A stretch of 64,000 bases of DNA, taken from positions 583,812 to 647,811 of the forward strand of contig VXAY01001307.1 of NCBI GenBank assembly GCA_013399855.1. The letters run 5' to 3'. Below are positions 1 to 10,678 of this stretch, in pieces. Every line of letters starts with the position of its first letter. Position 1 is the first letter of the stretch. Origin of the DNA: Oxyruncus cristatus (taxonomy: Eukaryota > Chordata > Aves > Passeriformes > Cotingidae). A program made the position numbers and the translations under genes. Under the pieces are notes generated by a model. That model was not told where the DNA came from. It saw only the letters and a list, made by a program, of their open reading frames with translations, and did no database searches.

Positions 1-2204
1 CTGCCCAAAGCCGGGCTCTGCTGCTGACCTCACTCAAACCGTGTTCCCTCCCACCCTTCTCATACCTGATTAGCTTAACACTGAGTGCTCAGCATCCATA
101 GGGCCTGGAGCCAAGGGAGATCTCCCACATAAGCAGAACCTGCTTCCCCTACACCCAGTGTTTGTCAGTGCTTTGAGCAGCTGAACACACCCCTGGACAA
201 TTCCACCTGAGCTTTAGGGCAGTAACAGGTATCCTCGCTCCAGGCATCTTCCAAAGGCAGAGTAATTGCACATATTGATTTCAGATGCTACCAAACTGCC
301 TTCCACAGCTCCAGCACCGATAAAATCCTCACACTGAGCTCCCCACCAGCACACATCCCTTCTCCACTAGCTTGGCACGCCTGGATTTGCACCAGATTTA
401 TGCTCTCTGCCCCTCAGCCAGGCAGATACCTTCTCTGGAGACCCAAACCACCCTGCTAGAACCCACCCAGCACCCTCAGCCTTTTCCTGACACCTCTCAA
501 AAAAGAAATTTCTCCTGCCCCTGCGTAGCAATGACCCTATAAAGGCTCTTCGAAGGTCTGCATTGACAGAGAACAGCAGACTCGGCTTTCAGACAGGACT
601 GTTCTTTCCACAGTTTGTGACAGGCTGCCACAAATACAGGGCTCATACCCCCTTCAGTAACTTCAGGGAACAAGTATCAGCAAAAAGAGATGCAGTACTC
701 TGGCAAGCAGACCCTTGGCTGAAGCACAGTGACACCCTCAGCATTGTGGCACCTCTTCGTGCCCAGCCAAGGTTTAAACCACAGAAGTGCTCGTGGTGAC
801 CACTGCTTCTTCCTCCAGCAAACTGAACACTGCAACATTATCCTTCCAAACGTCTCCTCTGCTGCATGCTCAGAGCACTCCCACTGCAGCCATCCCAGAG
901 GAGCCCATAAGGGAAGAGAAATCCCACAAGCCCCTCCCAGCAAAAGAAAAGCTGGGCCTTGAACGTCTGGTTAGTGCAAGGAAAATTAACTGTCTCAGGC
1001 AAAGACATTTAGGGCTTAATGAACACATTAATTAAGGAGCACAGGGCAGCAGCACAGGCTTTGGAAGCCACAGCAGAAGTACAGCACCACACAGGCTACG
1101 CGGGGTGATGGGGCACCTCACTGCTCTCTGGGGTAATGCCAGGACAGGTGAGGTCCCCTTGCAGCTCTGGTCCAGAAGCAGCTCTGGATGAGCAGCTCTG
1201 CCCACCCTCTCTGGGCCAGGAGCTGTCCTGGGAGCACCCACACATATCCCACTCCAACCCACAAGACGTATCTCAAACCCAAGAAGAAATAGCTAGAGAC
1301 AGCTCCAGACTGAAGGCACTTGATGCCAGGGAACAGAGTTTCCTCAAAAAAAGAGGAAAACCATCAGGACCCAGTGGCCCAGCACCTATTGTGACTTAAA
1401 GCCCAACCTTCATACCATGTCAAACCATAACATGCCTGAACTCCTCGCTGGAATGATAAGAGCCTGGTGCTTACGCTCCTGGTTGCTAAGATCTGTCCTT
1501 CTCCAGGAAAAAGCCAAGGGAGCAAGCCCAGGGAAGCAATTTATTGCTCTGCCTGAAGAATAATCCCATTCACTCCAGGCACCCCAGCCCGAGCACAGGG
1601 TGCAGCACAGCAACATGTTGCAGCACAGCCCCAGCACGCTGGCTTTGGTGTTCCTCTTCAAGCAACTGAGATAACGGCTCTCTGCTTGCCTTATCCACTT
1701 TCAAAAGCAACACTTCAAAGCCATCCCAAGTCAACCGCCAGGACAAATTGAAGCTGCCAGAGATGCCTCACAGGGGAGGGTGTTAACACATGATGGGAAG
1801 CGCTGTAAGCTTAACGTCGTTCCTCAGACTGTTGTAAATAGACAAGCAACAGTTTCTTACTGAACAAAACCTTTTCCATTGTTACAACTACAACAGAACA
1901 GTAATTTTACCTTTAACAGAGCAGCCGAATAAAGTGATGTCTCTGCAGGATCAGCAGTTTTCCTTCACAGCACATGGGCCTTTGGGAGCTGCAGGTTATG
2001 GTCCCTCAGAGCCAAAATAAGCAGAGGAAGATAAGCCTGGCTGCCAGGTGTGTGCTCCGAGACACGGCCAGGGCAGGACAGCTCAGAGCAAGGCACTGAT
2101 CCTTGAGAAAACTCAAACTTTGAGGAGCTCAGGCTGATCCCAAGGGCAGCAAGGAGCCTTAGGAAGCAGCGACAAACCTGCACGGAGCTCGCCGCACTTC
2201 TTAC
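1..2204. other. No gene recognised
   Basis: No coding exon, RNA gene or clear mobile element was recognised on either strand. If the donor at 2205/2204 is real, this is first-intron sequence of the leftward gene. Confidence 0.5.
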
Positions 2205-2205
2205 C

Positions 2206-2441
2206 TCCTCCTCTGCCCCCTCTAGAAAAGGGCGAGAGACGGCTCGTGCGATGAGTAAACCGCTCAAAATCCCAGTTTTCAGAAAGATTTCTCGCACCTC
2301 CCCCCGCCCATTTATTTCTGAGGTCGGTGAAAGCAACACCTCCGGAGCTGCGGCTGCCGGGGCGCATCGCCACATCCCCGGCCCCGCTGCGGCGGCGGCG
2401 GCTCCCGCAGCCCGCGGGATGCGGCGGCTGCCCGACCTCAC
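2206..2441 (-). promoter_or_regulatory. CpG-rich probable promoter and 5' exon of a leftward gene, possibly CAMKK1
   Basis: GC- and CpG-rich sequence with GCGGCGGCGG runs between a clear minus-strand splice donor, GAGGAG|GTAAGA (exon end at 2205), and the assembly gap. This is the pattern of a vertebrate CpG-island promoter with a non-coding first exon. In human, CAMKK1 lies immediately downstream of P2RX1 on the same strand, so CAMKK1 is the natural candidate. No CAMKK1 coding sequence is visible in 1-2205. Promoter and exon are inference; the base composition and donor are seen. Confidence 0.4.
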
Positions 2442-2853
2442 NNNNNNNNNNNNNNNNNNNNNNNNNNNNNNNNNNNNNNNNNNNNNNNNNNNNNNNNNNN
2501 NNNNNNNNNNNNNNNNNNNNNNNNNNNNNNNNNNNNNNNNNNNNNNNNNNNNNNNNNNNNNNNNNNNNNNNNNNNNNNNNNNNNNNNNNNNNNNNNNNNN
2601 NNNNNNNNNNNNNNNNNNNNNNNNNNNNNNNNNNNNNNNNNNNNNNNNNNNNNNNNNNNNNNNNNNNNNNNNNNNNNNNNNNNNNNNNNNNNNNNNNNNN
2701 NNNNNNNNNNNNNNNNNNNNNNNNNNNNNNNNNNNNNNNNNNNNNNNNNNNNNNNNNNNNNNNNNNNNNNNNNNNNNNNNNNNNNNNNNNNNNNNNNNNN
2801 NNNNNNNNNNNNNNNNNNNNNNNNNNNNNNNNNNNNNNNNNNNNNNNNNNNNN
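2442..2853. other. Assembly gap (412 N)
   Basis: Run of N inside the CpG-rich block, flanked by GC-rich sequence on the left and by a tandem repeat on the right. Confidence 1.
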
Positions 2854-2880
2854 GGAGGGGGGGCGCCCCCGCTCGCCTCA

Positions 2881-3160
2881 GAGCCGGGCGGGCTTTGAGG
2901 AAAACAAAAAAAAAGAAAAAAAAAAAAGGCAAAAAAAGAAGCACCTTTTTTTTCGGCGGTGTGTGTCCGTGCGACAGAGGCACCGCGTTTTCCCCGCCCG
3001 CCCCGGGTGGGTTTTGAGGCAAGTCGTCCCCGTGTGTGTCCTCCCCCCCACCGCTCTTTTCGGCGGCGTGTAGCCGTGAGGGAGAGGCACCGGACTGTCC
3101 TTGCTCTCCTCGGTCCCGACTGGGTTTTGAGGCAAAACCCCACTTTTTTCGGCGGCATGA
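2881..3160. repeat. Diverged GC-rich tandem repeat, unit about 90-120 bp
   Basis: The motif GGGTTTTGAGG (first copy GGGCTTTGAGG) ends at 2900, 3019 and 3132. TTTTTTCGGCGG recurs with CGGCGG at 2954, 3061 and 3150, and each is followed by a GTG-rich and GAGGCACC segment. That gives about 2.5 imperfect copies, the first of which runs into the gap. Homopolymer A runs fill 2901-2938. Confidence 0.8.
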
Positions 3161-3221
3161 GGTGTCTAACCAGAAGCACATCTGGCAGGAGGCTCTTGGG
3201 TGAAAACACGGGGCTTTTTGC

Positions 3222-3425
3222 TAATCACAGAGTCACATTGGAAAAGACCCCTGAGATCGAGTCCAACCTATGACTCAACACCACCTTGTCAACCAGACCA
3301 TGGCACTCAGTGGCACATCCAGTCTCTCCTTAAACACCTCCAGCAATGGTGACTCCACCAGCTACCTGGTCAGCCCCTTCCAATGTCTAATCACCTCTTC
3401 TGTGAAGAAATTATCCCTATATATT
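3222..3425 (-). mobile_element. CR1 LINE 3' fragment
   Basis: Starts AATCACAGAGTCACATTGG and continues with the GAGTCCAACC, CACCTTGTCAACCAGACCATGG and TGTGAAGAAATT blocks of avian CR1 3' ends. The element reads on the minus strand, is 5' truncated and is diverged. Confidence 0.75.
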
Positions 3426-6400
3426 TGCTAATGTAATCAGGGGAAGTGGCGCTGGCAGGGCAGGGAGCGGAGGATCTGCCAGCCCCAGGGGGTGGTTATT
3501 CCAGGCAGAGGGACACAGTGTGAGGGACCCCTGCCTGGCTGCTCCCTGGGTCACAGGCAACCAGACTGTGGGTGTGGGACCTTTTCCCGGTGCCCCTGCT
3601 CTCCCCTGGGTCCGAGAAGGTGAAGGTGGGAGCCCACATCCCAGGCAGGGCAGCCTGGTTCTCTGGGATCCTGGCATGGGAGTGTCCCCTTATCCAGGCT
3701 CTGTCTCTAGAGTAATAACACCAACCCTGATCCTATACATTTTCATAACTCTTACAGCAGTGAGGGGAAATGCTGCACATCGACTAATTCCACTGCCATC
3801 ACTCAAGGAATTCCTACAAGCAGATGCCCTTTATGGTTTATGACTCATGCTTTGGTTTTGTTTTTCCCTCCCACTCTCTTTTACCTTCTTGGTTCAGAGT
3901 TGACCGTGCCCCCGGGTTGAGGGGTTCTCACTGCACCCAGCAGTGAAGTGTGTTTCCTGTGGGATTCTTAAAGATGTTGATTTTGTGACAAGTGACTCAC
4001 GGCTGGGCTTGCTGGGCTGTGCTCTGGCTCCACTCGCGGTCAGGGTCCCCACCAGGAATCTTGGATTTAGCCAGAGAGCAAGAGTTGGATTAAATCCACA
4101 TCCTGACTCAACACGATGCGAACTCCTGCTTGTTCCCGCTGTGACAACAGGCAGATAGAAATGCCTGTGCCTGCTTCCAGTGGGCCTCAAATAATCCTCT
4201 GCTTTGGAAACGAATTAATTTCTTACTATGCGTTTCATAACTTGAAATAACTCAACATACTAATAACGCGGCTTGTGGTTTACTACCAACTTTGTTTGCC
4301 ATCTCAAAAAACCTCCCCAAGCTGTCACTGTGTTGAGAGAAGTACCCAAATGTAATTAAGAGACACTAATCATTAAAACAGCAAACTTGTATTGCAAGCC
4401 TAGCGAAGACCGTGAATTTTTTCATTTACTCATTCTGTGGGTATGTTTATTATACTCAGAAATGCCCTTCTGCAATTTGCTATGTGCATCCCAATCTTAC
4501 GTTTCCTGCAGAAATGTGCTTTGTCACCCTGGCTGGTCACAGGCAGTTGAGCAGTTCTCTACAGATGAACAGGTTTATTCAGGGCTAATGCCCTTTCACT
4601 TCCATCTAAAATATTTGTGCATTCGCTTTGCCAGCTTTCAGTCAAAAACACTTGGAGCTGAAATTCTGTGAGGTTTGAAGCTTGACTACTAATGAGGTGT
4701 TACATTCAGTGAAGTGATCCCTGTTAGAAAGGTACAAGGGGTTATTCTTTCAGCTCATCACAGAGAAAATCCAGCAGAGAAGATTTTCTATGAACAGGAA
4801 CCACTGGGGCAGAGAAGGGCTCTTGGAGCAGGTGAACAGCAGTGTGATAAGCAGTGAGAGGATGGCAGAGAGGACACGGTTTAGTGGCAGTGTTAGGTTT
4901 TCAGCCGGACTTGATCTCCGAGGTCCTTTCCAACCTAAGTGATCCTGTGATTGTAACAGGACAGGACACAGCCTCATCACCTGGAGTTTGTGCTTCCAAA
5001 GCTGTTGCCTTCTTCCAGCGGCTCTGGATATTAGCTAATGACACTGATTAGGTATCTCCTCGAGGCAGCCACAAGCCTGAGCTCCCAGGCTGCCTGTTTG
5101 CCATGGTGGGCTCTCTGGAAAAGTAAGACAAGCCCATGAGCAAAAGCAAAGCCTCCTCCCAGCCCCGAGCAGTGAAAGCCCCAGCAACTTTCTTCTTGGA
5201 TGTCTGGGTATAAGTGCCCAGGACCCAGGAATGTGGCTGTGCCTGTGGAGGAACTGTGCTCCTGTGCCTCCAGGGCACGAGAGATGCTCGGAAAGACCAT
5301 AACATATAGAAGACAAAACACTCACCTATTTCAAAGGGGCTTTCAATTCAACCAAACAAGCCCAGCTTCTCTTGAGAAATGAGCAAACCTTTCAGCCTCC
5401 TGCCCCTCTTGCCCTCACTGCTGCTGAGGAGCCTTTGCAAGGATTTCAGAAGTCATTTGGGCTGATCCACATTTGGCTTTGAGATGCCTAGGAGATGCTG
5501 ACTCTTTGGAAAGGGCTGATATTTGTCCCCTAGAGACCTCTATATCCTTTAGCACCAGGGAGTTCAAATCACCAGTGATGTCTGAAGCACAGTTCAGCAC
5601 TGGCATCAAGGTTTGAAACAATCTCCTCTGGCAAAGACTGCCAGCACCTGACCTAATGAAATAACCTGGTTAGCTCAGCTCAGTCAGAAGCTGCTGTTTC
5701 TTCCAGAAAACAAAACAAACCACGTGCCTCAGTTTCCCTTCTCATAATACACTGCAGAGCAGCCATGACCACTGCAATAGAAGTCCCAAATAATGTCTCT
5801 CTGCTGCTTAGACCACGGTGGCTATAAAAGTGTGAAAATAAGACTTTGATGTTTCAGTTCAATAGTGATTGGATGTTGTTGGTTGATAACGGATTTTTCA
5901 CTTTTTCTGGGTGCAATGACTGGGAAGGTGTTTATTGAACCTGCCCTTGAGTTACAGTCACAAGGGGAAGAGCTTACAGTTCCCCAGGCATTTCACAAGT
6001 ATGTTTAGATACAAAGAGAGTTGAAGCCATCCTTCGGTTTAAGAAATCTCTTTATGGTGCCATAAGGCTGAGCAGGATCTGTGCTTGGTGCTGGTAGGCA
6101 GAGCCCTGTTAACTGGAGGGATCCTCATTCACCCCTGCTCAAGAGCCCATCAGTTGACTGAGTTGTTGCTGTATTCAGAACCCACTTGGACACTTCAGGC
6201 TTTACACTTGCTAAAATAAAGCAATAAAGCAATTAGAAATAGATAACAGAAGGAGAGAGCACTTAACCAAAGAAAGCAAAATAATATAGCATGGCATAAT
6301 TAATACAGAGCTGGCAGCAGCGAAAATGAGCTGTAAGAACCACACTGGCCCTGGGAGGTGGCTGCAGGCTGAGCTCCTGATGTCTAGTGCTCAAATGGCC

Positions 6401-9400
6401 GAGAATTTCCTTGTGCCACCCAGCAGCGTCTGACCCAAGAATGCCCAACTCTGGGACAGAAGGAAATAAAAGCATCCTTCAGAGCTGGGAGAACACCACA
6501 TGTTCCTGCCAGTCCTTCACTGTGTGTCAGCCAGAGAATTTATCTAACTGAAATCATGCTCTCACAAAAAAAACCCAAGGGAGTTAGTGTAATCAGAAAG
6601 GCAGGTGCTTTTTTAGGGAAAAATCCAAGAATGTCCTAAGCGAAGGACTGGGTTAAAAATAACAGGGAGTCTGCTGTGCCAGGGGAAGAATGAGTGGGGT
6701 TAGAGACAGGAGAGGCTGCACAGGGAAGGAGCTATCTCCTTCTTGAGTGTTATTCATTTAATTTGCCTTGTTACAGCGTCTGGAAGCACCAGGTGGAAAT
6801 CAGGGCCTCATTGTGCTGGGAATTGGGTGCAAACATAATGATTAAATGTTGCCAGCTCTGCAGAGGTTGAAATATAATTCCTCATCCCTGCAGCATCGCT
6901 AACCAGCATAATTATTGCCAAATAAGTTTTTCTGCAATTACTCTTCTGGAATATCTGTGCTACTTGATTTCTTTCAAAATAACCATGCCTGAGGGAAGTG
7001 AAAAGACATATTTGTATGAGGTCCAACCTGGCAACCTTCACAGATAACAATAACTGGTCAAAGGCAGAAAATCCTCACTGCATTTAAATCCACGTTCAGA
7101 AATTTTTTGCTTGTATCTTGGTTTTCCTTTCTATAAAGCAGGAACAGTCACACTGCCCTCCGAGCTTGCTGTTGTCATCTAACACCCATGATCAGTGTAA
7201 GAGTCCTTGGAGCACTGACACCATCATATACAAGGGCTTCTTAGTGCTGATTGTAAAGATTAGGGATTAGCTGGAGAATAGATATTCTTTCTTGTGTGTT
7301 TTCTGGGGCAGTGTTTGAATTACTGAAGGGTCCTTTTCTATGAGAATTTTTCTATTAGTTATTAACTGTGTAAAAACCAAAATGCAATGAAATAAGGACT
7401 TTAAACCCCCCCACACACACACAAACAAGCCAATCCTCAGCTAGCCACTGCATAAACAGGAACTAGCACAGCAACCTGTCATTGAGGGGGTCTCGACGTC
7501 CAAATCCCTTTGGGATTCTGTGACACTTTGCCTTGCTGCTCAGAGGTCAGAGAGCAGCAGGATACGCTGCCTACATCTTTGCAACTTCAAATACAGTCAT
7601 TTTCTGGATGCAACACAAGGAAATTCTTCTGCCCAAGCACAACAAATTCTCCCCTGACCCTCAGACCAAGTTCAGGTCAAACCAAGAGGGCGGGAGTACA
7701 GTCCTGCTGGTCATCCACACCTCCCCCAGGGACCTGCACTGAAAGCAGCTCAGTAGCAATGCCAGGACACTGCAGGGTGTCTTAACCTGCCAGCATTTCC
7801 ATTTGTGAGTCTTTAGCTCTACAGATTTTAACTGTTGCGTCCTATCCCTCCTTCAGTAATTTGGCCTCAGTTTTGGCATACTGGAAGGCACTGGGAGAAA
7901 GGGCTGGGAACTGCAATGCTGACATAGAGCATCTACACCACAAAGCTGAGCAGATCAGCCCTTCTTCCTTGCTCTCCCACCCCTGAGCACCAGCTCCAGC
8001 CTCTCTGGCAAAAAGAAGGACCTAAACAATTGCCATGGGTTTTCCCTGCCTTTTCATACTTTGTACAGCAGAGGGGACCAGTGTGTGTTAAAACTGGACA
8101 CTTCTCAGTTTCCTCTAGACAGACACTTGCAAACCACAGGGCCTGGGGGCCCTGGATTAGAGGAGGAGCTAGTTTGGATGAAAGAATTAAAAAAAAGTGG
8201 GGAAAAAAAAAAAATCACAATATCTCACTCATTCTGCTGGCTGCAGAAATGGTGAATGAAAAGGAAAGAAAAGGATTCCAAAAGATTGTGCATTTTAAAA
8301 AACAGGTATGGAAATGCAAGTAAGCTGTGACTTGATTTTTAAAGCAGTCTTTGGGACTTCTAGAGATCCCAGCTCAGAAGTTTTGGATAGCAACTACACG
8401 GGATCATTTACAAGTAGCATTTTTCCTAATTTCCTATTCTGCCTTTTAATTCTTCCTAGGGAAGAATAGGCGCTTTGCATTCCAAGCAGCTTGAAAGATT
8501 AAGCAGGCAGAAACACCCCCCTGCTCTACCTGCAGCCTCGCGCTGGTTATTTTAAGTTTTGACCGGAGATTGACCCAGTTTAAGGGGGTGTGAAAGGTTA
8601 CCTGAACACTCGCTTCACTGGCTCTGGCAACGGGACTTCCCGCAGGCTCGTCTGTGTGAAATGGTCTCGCAGTCCCCTCTGCTGGTGGCAGCGTGCTGGG
8701 GAGCTGCACCGGCCGGGACCGTGCAGTGCTCGGTGGGCGCTGCAGGAGAGCCACCTTAGCGTGGGAAAACCCCCAGGCCCACGCCCCCAGTGCCCGCTGA
8801 ACAGGCACCGACTCCTCCTCCAGAGACCAGGGAGCTTCCCCTTACCCATTCTGCATCCTCATTATAAGCACCTGACACCTCTTACACAGGACAGCAGCAT
8901 GAGAAAGAGTGAAAAACTTAACCACGGATAACCTTACAAAAACCCACCCTGTGTGGGAAAGCTGAGGCATCCTGCTGAGGTCAAAATGATCTCCCTGCAG
9001 GGAATGTATGGCTTGAAGTGCTTGTTGAACTTATGACCAAATATCACCTGCATCTGCCTGTGGCACGTTCCTGTGTCCCATGTTCCTGCGATCCCACCGT
9101 GGTGTGTCCATCCCTCAGGCTCTGGCTCACATTCCCCACTGCTGTCAGCAGCATTGCAGGCCCAGGCACACCAACTCCTACAGCCTCTTCACTGACTCTC
9201 AAAGTGCAGTTGGAATCCACTTTTGAAGTGACCAAGGCAAAATTTCCCCCCAGGAGGTACAAAACGACGTTCAGAGAGAGACTGCCCTGGTGGGTCCTGG
9301 AGAGCACAACTGACCTGGCAGCCAGGGCAGAGTCTGCTCACAGGGATGTGGGGTCTGAGCACAGTCCATGATGTCCAGCTGCACATGCTGAGCAGTGCAA

Positions 9401-9785
9401 ATCTTCCAGCAGAGAGGAAAGGTTTTGTTCCTGGTTTCAAAGAACTGTCCTGTGAGGCTACTGCCGAGCAGGTCAGTTCTGACAGCCTAACACTGACCAG
9501 CAAGGGCAGCTGAGGCAGAGCTGGCACAGGGCAGAAGATCTTGATGTCCAGCTGTGAGCCAGCACTCCCCCCAGGCTGTCTGAGGAGGAAACCGAAGTGA
9601 CAACACTGATAACAGCCCCTGCTCGTGGCCAGAGGCCCGGGGGCCCTGCATGGGAAGGCAGAGGCTGGAGGAGCCAGCACTGAGCCCCGCACTCCAGCCT
9701 GATTTACGGGATTGCCTTGCATGCACAAGCCCCGCCAGTGATGAAAAGCACTGCAAACCCCACACCCTGGGGCAAGCGTGGGCAC
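3426..9785. other. No gene recognised (downstream of P2RX1)
   Basis: About 6.4 kb between the CpG-rich block and the presumed end of the P2RX1 transcript. Apart from a short CR1 tail at about 4860-4962 and a CA-rich run near 7411, nothing recognisable was seen. Confidence 0.6.
4860..4962 (+). mobile_element. CR1 LINE 3' tail
   Basis: GGACTTGATCTCCGAGGTCC followed by TTTCCAACCTAAGTGATCC and TGTGATTGT, the CR1 3' end, in plus orientation and heavily 5' truncated. Confidence 0.7.
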
Positions 9786-9815
9786 TGCCAAGGGATGTAA
9801 TAGAAAAACTAAAGG

Positions 9816-9821
9816 TTTATT
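9816..9821 (-). terminator. P2RX1: Candidate P2RX1 polyadenylation signal
   Basis: AATAAA on the minus strand about 810 nt downstream of the P2RX1 stop, followed by a T/GT-rich stretch. It is the first canonical hexamer I found past the stop codon. It sits in an A-rich run, so it may be coincidental. Confidence 0.4.
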
Positions 9822-10633
9822 TTTTTTTTTTAAAAACAAAATACATCCTTACAAAATAACCATTTTTCTCCCATGCTGAGGGACTGGGCATGGTTCCTGC
9901 CAGCTCTCCTTCCCTCTCCTTCTCCTCAATTTGAAGCTGTCCAAGGGTGCCACTGGGGAGGGAGAGGCAGCAGTGGTCTCCCCAGGGGCTTCAGGTGCGG
10001 GTGCCCCGGCATGGTGGCAGGATACCAGCCAGGATGCTGTGGGAGCCCTTCAGAAGGGTCTGCAATGGCAGCAGACCCCAGTGCCCTGCAGCAGGGCTGG
10101 CAGAGAGCCCCAAGAGTCCCTTAGTTTAGCCCACCCACAGCATCCCTGTCCCCCTCCGAGGCCGGGTGCCGGGCCGGCCGGCCCCTGCCCTGGCTGCAGG
10201 GCACCACCTTCCTGTGAGCCGGGGTTGGACGCTGCTCCTGCTGGCCTTGGGGCTGGCACAGGGTGGTGACAGGGGATGGCGACCGTGTTTTAGGAGAGGA
10301 GGAGGAGGGTGCAGGTTTGTCGGTCAGTGTGGATTCTGCCAAGAGAGAGAGGTGCACAGTGATTTCTGGTGTCTTGACCCCCACTGCCCTTCTTTGAGCG
10401 ATGGCACCAAAGATGTGATGTCAGTCCCATGCCCCACACCCAGTGCTGTCCCCCAGCAATGTGCTGGGAAACGCTGACTCCAGGTTAGATATTGTTGTCC
10501 TCAGCTCAGATCTCCTCCATGCCTTCCCTGTAGCCCCCCTGCCTTCCTGGGGACCTTGGCATAGCCCTGAGACCCAAAACCCTCCCCCCTGCCAGCCATA
10601 GGCCATCAGGGCTGGGGAAACACCACTCACCTC

Positions 10634-10678
10634 TCACTGCGTGTTGTCCAGCTCCTTTTCCTTCTTATGTGACTTCGA
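10634..10678 (-). CDS. P2RX1: P2RX1 exon 12 (C-terminus and stop)
   Basis: 45 nt in phase 0, encoding [14 protein letters not shown] and TGA at 10636-10634. The acceptor is strong, a TTTTCTCTC-rich tract ending CCCCCAG. The tail is short, lysine-rich and poorly conserved, so the call rests on splice signals, frame and plausible total length. A donor-like GAG|GTGAGTGG begins two bases after the stop codon. Confidence 0.75.
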   Translation of the reverse strand, partial: SKSHKKEKELDNTQ

